Shown: positions 1 through 7,441, counted from the first letter of the stretch. The stretch is DNA of 9,493 nucleotides from Clostridia bacterium (GCA_017459315.1 JAFUDD010000207.1:1-9493); one strand, 5' to 3'. The notes: generated by a model not told the origin, from the letters alone. A program made the numbers and translations.

Positions 1-1
1 C

Positions 2-379
2 CGCTCGGCGAACCGGTCACAGACCGTCGTCCGCTCGATGTCGGGCGGCAACCAGCAGAAGGCGATCATCGGCAGAGAGATCGAGCAGGACGCCCCGCTG
101 TGCATCTTCGTGCAGCCGACGCGCGGCCTCGATGTCGGCGCGATTGAATACATCCATAAGCAGCTTGTCGCCGAGCGCGACGCGGGCAAGGCCGTCTTGC
201 TTGTCTCGCTCGAACTGGACGAGGTGATGAGCGTGCCGGATCGCATCCTTGTCATGTATGAGGGTGAGATCGTCGGCGAATTCGACCCGAAGAAAACGAC
301 GGTCGAGGAGCTGGGCCTGTACATGGCGGGCGCCAAGAATATGTACCGCGAAGTGGGCGGGGAGGTGAAGGACGCATGA
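2..379 (+). CDS. nupO: Nucleoside (BMP-type) ABC transporter ATP-binding protein, C-terminal part
   Basis: This is the end of the ATPase that powers import through the two permeases that follow. The reading frame is open from base 2 and the gene begins outside the window; the first internal ATG (38) lies inside the ABC signature and is not a real start. About 125 residues remain. Visible in order are the signature SGGNQQK, the Walker B/D-loop segment [17 protein letters not shown], and the switch segment [18 protein letters not shown] is typical of the second nucleotide-binding domain of the two-domain sugar/nucleoside importers (RbsA, NupO/YufO). The usual switch histidine is absent, as is common in this family, so I do not read it as a defect. 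The stop overlaps the next start (ATGA, 376-379), indicating translational coupling. The family assignment is firm. Nucleoside specificity comes from resemblance of the permeases to NupP/NupQ and is not proven; the usual substrate-binding lipoprotein gene would lie upstream, out of view. Confidence 0.9.
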   Translation, partial: RSANRSQTVVRSMSGGNQQKAIIGREIEQDAPLCIFVQPTRGLDVGAIEYIHKQLVAERDAGKAVLLVSLELDEVMSVPDRILVMYEGEIVGEFDPKKTTVEELGLYMAGAKNMYREVGGEVKDA

Positions 380-1494
380 AAAAAGGCTTAGTATCGGTTC
401 TTTCCTCCATTGTTTCGATCCTTGTCGGCTTGCTGTTCGGCTTCATTCTGCTGATGCTGGTGAACCCGGAACAGGCCGGAACAAAGTTCGTGGAAATGAT
501 GACACTTGGCATTTCCTCCGGCAATGTCGATCCGCTTGCCAAGATCGCCAAGGTGCTGTATCAGGCGGCACCGCTTGTCATGACGGGTCTTGCCGTGGCG
601 TTTGCGTTTAAGACGGGTCTGTTCAACATCGGCGCATCCGGCCAGTATACGGTCGGCGCATTTGCGGCGCTGACCTGCGCCATCGCGTTCCAGATGCCGT
701 GGTGGATCTGCCTGATCGCCGCTATGATCGCAGGCGCGGTGTGGGGCATGTTCCCGGGCTTGTTCAAGGCACTGTTCAACGTCAACGAGGTCATCACCGC
801 GATCATGTTCAACTGGATCGCGCTGTTCTCGGTCAACCTCGCGTTCATGAACATGAAGAACTCGGCGGGCAAGCTCGACATGCTGCCGATCGCGTGGACG
901 CCGTCGCCCTTGAAGGATCGTACCGTGGCCCTGAAGGCCGCGAACCCCGGCGCGATCATCCCGAAGATGGGATTGGACGAGCTTCTGAACTCCAACTACA
1001 TGAATATCGGCATTTTCTTTGCCATCCTGTTTGCCATCGTGCTGTGGGTCGTGCTGAACCGTACGACGTTCGGTTACGAGCTCAAGGCCTGCGGCTATAA
1101 CCGGAACGCTTCTATCTACGCCGGTATCTCCGCCAAGCGGAATATCGTGCTGTCGATGGTGATTGCGGGCGCTATGGCGGGCGTGTCCGGCGGGTTGTAT
1201 TACCTGTCCGGCGTTGCGGAGTACAACATTATCAAGACGCTCCCGGCAATGGGCTTCAACGGCATTTCGGTCGCGCTGCTCGCCACCTCGAACCCGGTCG
1301 GCTGTATCTTCAGCGCCCTGTTCATTTCCTACATTCAGGTGGGCGGCGAATCGCTGCAGCCGGTGTTTGCCAAGGAGATGATCGACATTATCATTGCCGT
1401 GATCATTTATCTGTCGGCCTTCGCGCTGATGACGAAGATGATCATTACCAACCTGATGAAGAAAAAGGCAAAGAAGGGGGCTGTGCAGAAATGA
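376..1494 (+). CDS. nupP: Nucleoside ABC transporter permease (NupP/YufP-like)
   Basis: This is an integral membrane permease of the branched-chain amino acid/ribose/nucleoside superfamily (BPD_transp_2), 372 residues, normal for NupP. A signal-anchor-like helix covers about residues 8-29, and hydrophobic helices recur to about residue 355. Landmarks are [19 protein letters not shown] (81-99) and the cytoplasmic coupling loop near 233-256 ([17 protein letters not shown]), which contacts the ATPase. The C-terminus is a lysine-rich tail. The start is an ATG overlapping the upstream stop, with GGAGG at 361-365 about 10 bases ahead. The end overlaps the next permease gene by the same ATGA arrangement. 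In Bacillus the equivalent NupNOPQ system imports guanosine and other nucleosides; here the substrate is inferred by family only, and a related ligand is possible. Confidence 0.92.
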   Translation: MKKGLVSVLSSIVSILVGLLFGFILLMLVNPEQAGTKFVEMMTLGISSGNVDPLAKIAKVLYQAAPLVMTGLAVAFAFKTGLFNIGASGQYTVGAFAALTCAIAFQMPWWICLIAAMIAGAVWGMFPGLFKALFNVNEVITAIMFNWIALFSVNLAFMNMKNSAGKLDMLPIAWTPSPLKDRTVALKAANPGAIIPKMGLDELLNSNYMNIGIFFAILFAIVLWVVLNRTTFGYELKACGYNRNASIYAGISAKRNIVLSMVIAGAMAGVSGGLYYLSGVAEYNIIKTLPAMGFNGISVALLATSNPVGCIFSALFISYIQVGGESLQPVFAKEMIDIIIAVIIYLSAFALMTKMIITNLMKKKAKKGAVQK

Positions 1495-2495
1495 GCGACG
1501 CGGCAAAAATCATTGCGGATATTATCAGTTCCACCGTATTGTTCACGGTCCCGCTGCTGCTCGTCGCGCTCGGCGGTATGTTCTCCGAACGCAGCGGCAT
1601 CATCAATATCGCTCTTGAGGGCATCATGGTCATCGGCGCGCTGATGGGCTGTCTTGCGATGCGCTGGCTCGATGCGGCGGTGACGGCGGGCGCCATGGGC
1701 GGTCAGCTTGCCATGCTGCTTTCGATCCTGATCGCGGGCGTTTCGGGCGTTGTGTTCTCGCTGCTGCTCGCGTTCGCCTCGATCAACCTCAAGGCCGATC
1801 AGACCATCGGCGGCACCGCGCTGAATATGTTGGCGCCGGCACTTGCCATCGTGCTCACGTGGGTCGTGCAGGGCCAGGGCCAGACGACGATTTTGATTCC
1901 GAGCTGGGCGCGCATCACACAGGAAACGCTCGGCGTCGCCAAGCAGGATACGTTCTTCCAGACGCTGTTGTTCAAGGATATGTACTTGACCACGGTGGTG
2001 GCGATCGTGATCTTTATCGTTGCGACGATCCTGCTGTACAAGACCAAGTTCGGTCTTCGTCTTCGCGCGTGCGGCGAGCATCCGCAGGCGGCGGACTCGG
2101 TCGGCATCAACGTGTATCGGATGCGGTACGCGGGCGTGCTGATTTCCGGCTTCATCGGCGGCATCGGCGGCCTTGCGTTCACGTTGGCTGCGGGCGCAGG
2201 CTTCCAGTCGAGCGTGGCGGGCTACGGCTTCCTCGCACTCGCCGTTATGATCTTCGGTAACTGGAAACCGCTGTCAATCCTCGGTGCGGCGCTGTTCTTC
2301 GCCTTGTTCAAGGTGATCGGCGCGTATGCTTCGAGCATCCCGTTCCTGCCGCAGTTCAAGGGCATCGAGGGTACCAGCACCTATCTGTGGCCCATGCTGC
2401 CGTACATCATTACAATGATCGTACTCGTCCTTACGTCCAAGAAGTCCCGCGCGCCGAAGGCCGAGGGCATTCCCTACGACAAGGGACAGCGGTAA
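1491..2495 (+). CDS. nupQ: Nucleoside ABC transporter permease (NupQ/YufQ-like)
   Basis: This is the second, shorter permease of the heterodimeric membrane channel, 334 residues, usual for NupQ. Hydrophobic helices run from about residue 12 to 315. The segment ERSGIINIALEGIMVIGAL (33-51) is a hallmark of this permease class, and LRACGEHPQAADSVGINVYR (191-210) is the cytoplasmic loop that docks on the ATPase. The glycine-rich stretch GFIGGIGGLAFTLAAGAGF (220-238) is also typical. The hydrophilic tail ends GIPYDKGQR. The ATG at 1491 overlaps the nupP stop, with AAGGGGG at 1474-1480 as ribosome site. It is the last gene of the transporter operon, and a strong terminator follows 20 bases after the stop. 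Family is certain; nucleoside rather than another ligand is an inference. Confidence 0.92.
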   Translation: MSDAAKIIADIISSTVLFTVPLLLVALGGMFSERSGIINIALEGIMVIGALMGCLAMRWLDAAVTAGAMGGQLAMLLSILIAGVSGVVFSLLLAFASINLKADQTIGGTALNMLAPALAIVLTWVVQGQGQTTILIPSWARITQETLGVAKQDTFFQTLLFKDMYLTTVVAIVIFIVATILLYKTKFGLRLRACGEHPQAADSVGINVYRMRYAGVLISGFIGGIGGLAFTLAAGAGFQSSVAGYGFLALAVMIFGNWKPLSILGAALFFALFKVIGAYASSIPFLPQFKGIEGTSTYLWPMLPYIITMIVLVLTSKKSRAPKAEGIPYDKGQR

Positions 2496-2515
2496 CGGTC
2501 GGCTTTTCGCACAGC

Positions 2516-2554
2516 AAAGGAACCTTTCGGGCAAAATCCGCAAGGTTCCTTTTT
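2516..2554 (+). terminator. Rho-independent terminator of the transporter operon
   Basis: The arms AAAGGAACCTT (2516-2526) and AAGGTTCCTTT (2542-2552) pair perfectly over 11 bp. After a T/C mismatch, three more pairs (CGG 2528-2530 with CCG 2538-2540) close a 7-base loop. The right arm runs into a T tract ending at 2554. The hairpin sits between the permease stop and the next promoter, so it separates the two transcription units. Confidence 0.9.
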
Positions 2555-2572
2555 CTTCGCGTTTTGGAAAAA

Positions 2573-2601
2573 TTGACAGCGCCGCCGCACAATGGTATGA
2601 T
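2573..2601 (+). promoter_or_regulatory. Strong sigma-A promoter for the glycosyltransferase gene
   Basis: The -35 hexamer TTGACA (2573-2578) is perfect. The -10 hexamer TATGAT (2596-2601) has one mismatch, and the spacer is exactly 17 bases. Transcription should start near 2607-2609, giving a leader of about 65 bases before the ATG at 2673. No operator-like repeat overlaps it, which suggests fairly constant expression. Confidence 0.88.
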
Positions 2602-2609
2602 GAATAAAA

Positions 2610-2656
2610 CGGGAAAGCGGGCGGCAAAGCGCAGGCTGCCAAAAGCTTGATTCCCG
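2610..2656 (+). promoter_or_regulatory. Possible hairpin in the 5' leader of the glycosyltransferase mRNA
   Basis: Almost at the predicted mRNA 5' end, CGGGAA (2610-2615) pairs with TTCCCG (2651-2656). Inside it AGC (2616-2618) pairs with GCT (2645-2647), and GGCGGC (2620-2625) pairs with GCTGCC (2635-2640) with one G-T wobble, leaving a 9-base loop. The ribosome site at 2661-2667 stays outside the stem. It does not match a riboswitch class that I recognise and has no T tract. It may simply stabilise the message. Confidence 0.4.
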
Positions 2657-2672
2657 CTCGAAAGGAGAACCT

Positions 2673-4160
2673 ATGCAGGACCCGCTGTATGTCGGTTTGA
2701 TGAACGATTCCTTCCCGCCGCAGATCGACGGCGTCGCCAACGCCGTGATGAATTATGCGGACGTGATTACGCAAAAATACGGCAAGGCGCTCGTTGCCGC
2801 GCCGTACTATCCCGATGCGCCGGACGACCGGTTTCCGTATCGTGTCGTGCGGTATCAAAGCATCGACGTGACCGACTGGGTCGGTTACCGCGCGGGCAAC
2901 CCGCTCGATCCCAAGGCTATCGACGCGATTTCCAAGGAGCCGTTGCACATTCTGCACGCGCATTGTCCGGTCACGGCGGTCATGCTCGGCCGGGCGCTGC
3001 GGGAAACGATGAACATTCCGATGGTGTTCACGTACCATACGAAGTTTGACATCGACATTCGCAATGCGATCTCGCAAAAGCTCCTGCAGGAGGCCGCGAT
3101 CCATGCGCTCGTTCGGAATATCGAATCCTGCGACGACGTGTGGGTCGTCAGCCGCGGCGCGGGCGAAAACCTGCGTTCGCTCGGCTATAAGGGCGAATAT
3201 ACGGTGATGGAGAACGGCGTGGACGTACCGAAGGGCCGCGCTTCCGTGGAGGCTGTGGATGCCCTGCGCACGGAATACGGCCTCGACGCGAATGTGCCGA
3301 CGTTCCTGTTCGTCGGTCGGCTCATGTGGTATAAGGGAATCCGCATCACGCTCGACGCGCTGCGTGTCCTAAAGACCGATGGCAAACGCTTCAAAATGCT
3401 GTTTGTCGGCGGCGGCGCGGATGCGGAGGAGATGCAGGCTTACGCAAAGGAATTGGGCATCGCGGACGAATGTTTGTTCACCGGCCCGATCCGCGACCGG
3501 GAAAAGCTGCGCGCCGTTTATTCGCTGGCCGATCTGTTCCTGTTCCCGTCTACGTTCGACACGAACGGCCTTGTCGTGCGTGAAGCCGCAGCGTCCGGCC
3601 TCGGCTCAGTGCTGATTGCGAACAGCTGTGCGGCGGAGGGCGTCACGGACGGACAAAACGGCCTGCTAATTGAGGAAAATGCGGACGCGATGGCAAAGGC
3701 TTTGCTGTCGATCATGGATAACCCGAACGCCATGCACGCCATAGGGGATCGCGCGATGGATGAGCTGTATGTGTCATGGGAGACGAGTGTGGACAATGCG
3801 GTGCTGCGCTACCGCGAGGTGATCCGCGACACAAAGGCATTGAAGTTCCATCCGTTCCGCGCGGACGACCGGTTCTATGCCGGGCTCGGAAGCGTGTTCA
3901 ACGCCGTGCAAAAGATGCGCGGCTATTACGAACTGGCGACGGAGCAGCGGACGGCGCTGCTGGACGATGCGGAGGATCGCGCCGAAGCGCACAAGGCGCA
4001 GAAGCGCGAACGGCGAGAAGCGTTGATCGACCAGGTGCTGGAGCGCCGGGAGGCTTTGACGGAGCGCATGAAGGAGCGCGGCAACCGTTTGATCACGCGC
4101 GCGCTCGGCCTTGACGACCTGTATATCGACGAAAAGGGGAAGACCGCCCCGAAGCCGTAA
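2673..4160 (+). CDS. Glycosyltransferase family 4 (GT-B) with a long charged C-terminal extension
   Basis: A retaining GT-B glycosyltransferase of 495 residues, probably moving a sugar from a nucleotide donor to a lipid or cell-surface acceptor at the inner membrane face. The N-terminal acceptor domain begins LYVGLMNDSFPPQIDGVAN, with the glycine-rich donor loop near residue 20, and contains TYHTKFD (120-126). The donor domain has FVGRLMWYKGI (213-223) and the phosphate/ribose-binding motif FDTNGLVVREAAASG (295-309). The classical E-x7-E pair is here D296-x7-E304, a variant seen in some diacylglycerol glycosyltransferase relatives. A catalytic fold normally ends near residue 385. The extra 110 residues, especially 420-475, are rich in R, K, E and A with no helix breakers and look like a long amphipathic or coiled-coil helix. 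AAAGGAG (2661-2667) lies 5 bases before the ATG. The gene stands alone between a terminator/promoter and the next promoter. A role in glycolipid synthesis is inference; the acceptor cannot be read from sequence. Confidence 0.85.
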   Translation: MQDPLYVGLMNDSFPPQIDGVANAVMNYADVITQKYGKALVAAPYYPDAPDDRFPYRVVRYQSIDVTDWVGYRAGNPLDPKAIDAISKEPLHILHAHCPVTAVMLGRALRETMNIPMVFTYHTKFDIDIRNAISQKLLQEAAIHALVRNIESCDDVWVVSRGAGENLRSLGYKGEYTVMENGVDVPKGRASVEAVDALRTEYGLDANVPTFLFVGRLMWYKGIRITLDALRVLKTDGKRFKMLFVGGGADAEEMQAYAKELGIADECLFTGPIRDREKLRAVYSLADLFLFPSTFDTNGLVVREAAASGLGSVLIANSCAAEGVTDGQNGLLIEENADAMAKALLSIMDNPNAMHAIGDRAMDELYVSWETSVDNAVLRYREVIRDTKALKFHPFRADDRFYAGLGSVFNAVQKMRGYYELATEQRTALLDDAEDRAEAHKAQKRERREALIDQVLERREALTERMKERGNRLITRALGLDDLYIDEKGKTAPKP

Positions 4161-4200
4161 GGCCTTTACACTGATTTTCTGCCGCTTGCATAACTCACTC

Positions 4201-4229
4201 TTGCAATTCGACAGGAAATGCTCTATAAT
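4201..4229 (+). promoter_or_regulatory. Promoter of the aminopeptidase-efp unit
   Basis: A perfect -10 TATAAT (4224-4229) follows a 4-of-6 -35 element TTGCAA (4201-4206) with a 17-base spacer. Predicted transcription start is near 4236, only 29 bases before the ATG at 4265. A TTG at 4241 is therefore too close to the mRNA end to be the start. I see no convincing terminator for the glycosyltransferase gene between 4160 and this promoter, so some read-through is possible. Confidence 0.8.
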
Positions 4230-4264
4230 AAGGTTACTTATTGGGTAAGAACCGAGGTAAACAA

Positions 4265-5335
4265 ATGAACAACAGACTTGATCGGCTTCGTGCCGTGATG
4301 GAGAAAAACGGGATCGACGCGGTCATCTTGAACTCAATCACCGCGATCCGCTATTTCTCCGACTTTGCCAGTGATGAAGCCTTCGTCGTCGTGACCAAGA
4401 CGAGAAGCCTTCTCATCACCGATTTCCGCTATACCATCGACGCCAAAGCCCGTTCGGGCGACCGGTTCGAGATCATCGAGGCCTCCGGCGCCAAGCAGCT
4501 GGAGCTTGTCAAGACTGCGCTGTATGACGAAAACGTCAAGACCGTCGGCTTCGAGGACGACTGTGTAAGCTACAGCCGCTATCAGGATTATGCCAAGTTC
4601 AACCTGACCTTCGTGCCGTTTGCCAAGGAGCTTTCGCAGCTTCGCATCATCAAAACGCCGGACGAGATCGCCTCTCTGCAAAAGGCGCAGGACATGGCGG
4701 ACAAGGCGTTTACAGAGCTCTTAAAGCGCATCCATTCCGGCATGACCGAAAAGCGCGTTGCCGCCGAGCTCGATTATATCGGCGCATGTCTCGGAAGCGA
4801 GGGCCCCTCGTTTGATACGATCGTTGGCTCCGGCCCGAACGGCGCAATGTGCCACGCGGTTCCCGGCGAAAGAAAGCTGCAAAAGGGCGATCTGGTCGTG
4901 TTCGATTACGGCTGCCTCTATAACGGCTACCATTCCGACATGACGCGTACCTTTGCCGTCGGTGAGGTGGATGATTTCGCCAAGAAGATTTACAACATCG
5001 TCCGCACCGCGCAGGCCAAGGCTTTGGACGCGGTTCGCCCCGGCATCACGGGGCATGCGCTCGACTCTATCGCGCGCGATTATATCAAGGAGCAGGGCTA
5101 CGGCGACTGCTTCGGTCACTCCCTCGGCCACGGCTTCGGGCTTCTGATCCACGAAGCACCGCGCGCCGCCCAGACCTGCGAGACGGTCCTGGAGGAGGGC
5201 ATGACGATCACGGTCGAACCGGGCATCTACATCGAAGGACGCCTCGGCGTTCGCATCGAGGACTGCTGCGTCGTCACCAAGGACGGCAAGCTCGATTTCT
5301 GCGCTTCCACCAAGGAACTGCAGTATATCGACTGA
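4265..5335 (+). CDS. Aminopeptidase P family protein (Xaa-Pro peptidase, M24B)
   Basis: A cytoplasmic two-metal peptidase that removes an N-terminal residue preceding proline, 356 residues, usual for the short Firmicute form (YqhT type). Residues 1-125 form the creatinase-like N domain; about 130-350 form the pita-bread catalytic fold. The five metal ligands are all visible: D214 (VFDYG), D225 (HSDMTRTF), H289 (GHSLGHGFG), E318 (TVEPGIYIEG) and E332 (VRIED). H197 in CHAVP and H296 in LIHEAP match the substrate and proton-shuttle histidines. I chose the ATG at 4265 because GAGG (4254-4257) is 7 bases upstream; an in-frame TTG at 4241 adds eight atypical residues next to the promoter. It is followed by efp after 48 bases, the same order as yqhT-efp in Bacillus. 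The proline link between a Xaa-Pro peptidase and EF-P is suggestive only. It could act as a prolidase, but length and family favour aminopeptidase. Confidence 0.92.
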   Translation: MNNRLDRLRAVMEKNGIDAVILNSITAIRYFSDFASDEAFVVVTKTRSLLITDFRYTIDAKARSGDRFEIIEASGAKQLELVKTALYDENVKTVGFEDDCVSYSRYQDYAKFNLTFVPFAKELSQLRIIKTPDEIASLQKAQDMADKAFTELLKRIHSGMTEKRVAAELDYIGACLGSEGPSFDTIVGSGPNGAMCHAVPGERKLQKGDLVVFDYGCLYNGYHSDMTRTFAVGEVDDFAKKIYNIVRTAQAKALDAVRPGITGHALDSIARDYIKEQGYGDCFGHSLGHGFGLLIHEAPRAAQTCETVLEEGMTITVEPGIYIEGRLGVRIEDCCVVTKDGKLDFCASTKELQYID

Positions 5336-5383
5336 TTCAGGCTTTTATTAAACAACCATACTATATATTGGAGGACTTTACTT

Positions 5384-5941
5384 ATGATTATGGCAGGCGA
5401 CTTCCGCAAGGGCGTCACGGTAGAGATCGACGGCAACGTTTGGTCGATTGCAGACTTTCAGCATGTCAAGCCCGGCAAGGGCGCGGCGTTCGTTCGTACC
5501 CGTCTGAAGAATGTCATGACCGGCGCGGTTCTGGAGCGCACCTTCAGCCCGACGGACAAGTACCCGCTCGCGCACATCGAAACCAAGGATATGCAGTATC
5601 TGTATACCGACGGTGAGCTGTACTACTTCATGGATGTCGATACCTACGACCAGATCCCGCTGAACTTCGATCAGGTCGAGGACGCGATCCAGTACATCAA
5701 AGAGAACGACGGCGTCAAGATCCGCTTCTATAAGGGCAGCCCGTTCTCCGTCGAAGCGCCGAACTTCGTCGAGCTGACGATCACGCACACCGAGCCCGGC
5801 TTCAAGGGCGACACCGCCACCGGCACGACCAAGCCCGCTACGCTCGAAACCGGCCTGGAGATCGCTGTCCCGCTGTTCTGCAACGAGGGCGATGTGATCC
5901 GCGTCGATACGAGAACCGGCGAATATATGTCGAGACTGTAA
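5384..5941 (+). CDS. efp: Elongation factor P
   Basis: EF-P binds ribosomes stalled on consecutive prolines, between the P and E sites, and promotes peptide bond formation. The protein is 185 residues, full length. Domain I (KOW-like) runs about 1-65, followed by the OB-fold domains II (about 66-128) and III (129-185). The conserved tip loop reads [12 protein letters not shown], putting the modifiable lysine at K32, as in B. subtilis where this lysine carries an aminopentanol group. Typical late motifs are [19 protein letters not shown] and the end [17 protein letters not shown] (5370-5374) is 9 bases from the ATG at 5384; a second in-frame ATG at 5390 is 15 bases away and less likely. No modification enzyme is in the window, so the modification state is unknown. 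Confidence 0.97.
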   Translation: MIMAGDFRKGVTVEIDGNVWSIADFQHVKPGKGAAFVRTRLKNVMTGAVLERTFSPTDKYPLAHIETKDMQYLYTDGELYYFMDVDTYDQIPLNFDQVEDAIQYIKENDGVKIRFYKGSPFSVEAPNFVELTITHTEPGFKGDTATGTTKPATLETGLEIAVPLFCNEGDVIRVDTRTGEYMSRL

Positions 5942-5969
5942 GACTATCAAGCATCAAAGGAGGCAGGAA

Positions 5970-6413
5970 ATGAGCAGAATCTCTGAAAAGGTTGCATACT
6001 TGGACGGTTTGATGGACGGCATGAATATCAAGGACGATAAGTATGCCAAGCTGTTTACCGCCATCGTGGACACCCTCGACGTGATCGCGGAGGAGATCTC
6101 CGATCACGAGGATATCCTTGACGATCTCGAGGACAGCGTCGATGAAATCTTTGAGAACCTTGATGAGTACGATGAAATGCTGTTCGACGACGAAGACGAG
6201 GACGACGAAGAGGACGAGGACGACAAGTTCGATCCCGAAGACCTCGAAGACGATTTCTACGAGGTCGTTTGCCCGAACTGCGGCGAAACGATCTACTTCG
6301 ATGAGGACATGCTCGACTCGCCGGACGGTCTGATCTGCCCGAACTGCAACGAGCCGATCGACCTGCGCATTCCCGAAAAGCTCTCCGACGAGGAAGAAGA
6401 TAAGGACGAGTAA
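5970..6413 (+). CDS. Acidic zinc-ribbon protein with CD1247-type N-terminal domain
   Basis: A 147-residue cytoplasmic protein of unknown function. The N-terminal part (1-66: EKVAYLDGLMDGMNI... to IFENLDEYD) is predicted helical and resembles the clostridial CD1247 N-terminal family. Residues about 67-97 are almost pure Asp/Glu and look disordered. The C-terminal part holds a zinc ribbon with two CPNC knuckles, cysteines 101, 104, 123 and 126, followed by an acidic tail. There is no DNA-binding helix, signal peptide or membrane segment. AAAGGAGG (5956-5963) lies 6 bases before the ATG, which is 28 bases after the efp stop, so it is almost surely co-transcribed with efp. The neighbourhood suggests a translation- or transcription-related job, but that is inference. 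The acidic stretch is encoded by a GAC/GAG-rich run near 6187-6230. Confidence 0.85.
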   Translation: MSRISEKVAYLDGLMDGMNIKDDKYAKLFTAIVDTLDVIAEEISDHEDILDDLEDSVDEIFENLDEYDEMLFDDEDEDDEEDEDDKFDPEDLEDDFYEVVCPNCGETIYFDEDMLDSPDGLICPNCNEPIDLRIPEKLSDEEEDKDE

Positions 6414-6424
6414 TCCGAAATTCT

Positions 6425-6453
6425 AAAGAGGGAACGCCGCACGTTCCCTCTTT
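6425..6453 (+). terminator. Terminator after the efp unit
   Basis: AAAGAGGGAACG (6425-6436) pairs perfectly with CGTTCCCTCTTT (6442-6453) over 12 bp, with the 5-base loop CCGCA. The distal arm supplies TTT and is followed by CTT, a short and interrupted U tract. It lies 12 bases after the zinc-ribbon stop and ends 11 bases before the next ATG, so it also fills the place where that gene's ribosome site would be. Confidence 0.85.
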
Positions 6454-6464
6454 CTTGTACTTGC

Positions 6465-7367
6465 ATGACCGAATACGCACGAAAAATCTGCAAGCGGCTC
6501 CATGCCTATCTGCGCATGGGGTCGTATCGGGGCAGTATATTGGCCGTCACGCCGACCGCGCTTCGCTTGGAAACGAACGTCGGTGTGATTTCCGTACTGT
6601 CCAACACCGGCTGCCTGCAGCCGTTTTCGCTGATCATCAACGAGACAAAGCCGTTCACCGAAACCGATCTGTTCGAGGGACAGGCTGTGACGCTCGCTGA
6701 CGAGCGCATAGAGTTTGCCGAAAGTGAATTCTCCATCGACGTTTCGCAGGCGACCGATATCGAGTTGTCCTTTGATGTGATGCGTTCGCTGTTTCTGCCG
6801 CTCGACCTCGGCAATCGCGTGCGCCATGTGATCCGCGTGATCGAGGAGGGAAAGGGCACGAACCCGCTTGTCGCCCTGCTGACGGGCAGCGCCGTCGATC
6901 CGTCCGTGGAGGCGGTGGCGCGGAATCTGCCCAAGCTGCATGAAGCCGTCTATGAACAGGAGCTTGCCGCCTGCCGTGAAGCGGGCGAGCTTTTGGCAGG
7001 CTTCGGCAACGGCGCCACGCCGGATTCCGACGACCTTTTGGAGGGCTACTTTGCGGGTTACGCCCCGCTGTCGATGGCTCTCGGCCGCAACCGCGACCGG
7101 GTGCGCATCTTAACGCGGGAGATCGCGGGCGCCGCCGCTGCGCATACGACCGAGTTTTCCGCCGCGCTGCTGCTGCAGGCCGGGGAAGGGCTTGTCAACG
7201 AGGACGTGTTCCGCCTTTTGCAGCGGCTTTTTTCCGATGCGCCGTACAGCGCGATCCGCGCCGACGCCGGTCTTGTCGCCAGAAGCACCGCCCCGTCGGG
7301 CGAGAACCTGCTGGTCGGCATCTGCCTTGCCATCCTGAACCAGTACATCCCCGCCAGAACGGCATAA
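6465..7367 (+). CDS. DUF2877 (AllH-like) family protein
   Basis: A 300-residue cytoplasmic protein of the DUF2877 family, which includes E. coli YlbF/AllH, a component of the oxamate carbamoyltransferase of allantoin breakdown. Support comes from three motifs: GFGNGATPDSDDLLEG (179-194), matching the family's G-x-GLTPSGDD-x-L-x-G; TTEFSAALLLQAGEG (228-242); and STAPSGENLLVGI (274-286), near the family's glycine/serine-rich C-terminal motif. Two positions of the central motif differ (PSGDD is PDSDD here), so activity may differ. None of the usual partners (FdrA/AllF, AllG, carbamate kinase) is in the window. No Shine-Dalgarno sequence precedes the ATG; the terminator hairpin ends 11 bases upstream. 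An in-frame ATG at 6516 (residue 18) is the alternative start but has no better ribosome site. No clear promoter is visible, so expression may rely on read-through. Family call is fairly sure; function in this organism is open. Confidence 0.75.
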   Translation: MTEYARKICKRLHAYLRMGSYRGSILAVTPTALRLETNVGVISVLSNTGCLQPFSLIINETKPFTETDLFEGQAVTLADERIEFAESEFSIDVSQATDIELSFDVMRSLFLPLDLGNRVRHVIRVIEEGKGTNPLVALLTGSAVDPSVEAVARNLPKLHEAVYEQELAACREAGELLAGFGNGATPDSDDLLEGYFAGYAPLSMALGRNRDRVRILTREIAGAAAAHTTEFSAALLLQAGEGLVNEDVFRLLQRLFSDAPYSAIRADAGLVARSTAPSGENLLVGICLAILNQYIPARTA

Positions 7368-7391
7368 CAAAACCATATTCCATCCCATCAC

Positions 7392-7414
7392 CCCGCCGCT
7401 CGGCGGGTATTTTT
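7392..7414 (+). terminator. Terminator after the DUF2877 gene
   Basis: CCCGCC (7392-7397) pairs with GGCGGG (7402-7407) around the 4-base loop GCTC, followed by TATTTTT to 7414. It is a short, all-GC stem with a good T tract, 24 bases after the stop codon, and it isolates the two-component locus from upstream transcription. Confidence 0.85.
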
Positions 7415-7441
7415 GTATATGGGGTACAAAACGATGGATGT

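Noticed and set aside
2..379. Missing switch histidine in the ATPase as a sign of inactivity
   Set aside because: Replacement of this residue is common in the second ATPase domain of the RbsA/NupO family, and the rest of the motifs are intact.
388..1506. Long minus-strand open frame opposite the first permease gene
   Set aside because: It mirrors the codon bias of a clear GC-rich gene; its product is rich in R, H, D and Q with no recognisable domain and no ribosome site.
4241..4264. Upstream TTG start for the aminopeptidase
   Set aside because: It lies about 5 bases from the predicted transcription start, whereas the ATG at 4265 has GAGG at proper spacing and gives a family-typical N-terminus.
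6187..6230. GAC/GAG-rich run as a microsatellite or repeat element
   Set aside because: It is explained by the Asp/Glu tract of the zinc-ribbon protein, and the repeat unit is irregular.
376..7367. Nucleoside importer and AllH-like gene as one purine-use system
   Set aside because: They are about 4 kb apart with two terminators and unrelated genes between them, so the window gives no evidence of a functional link.
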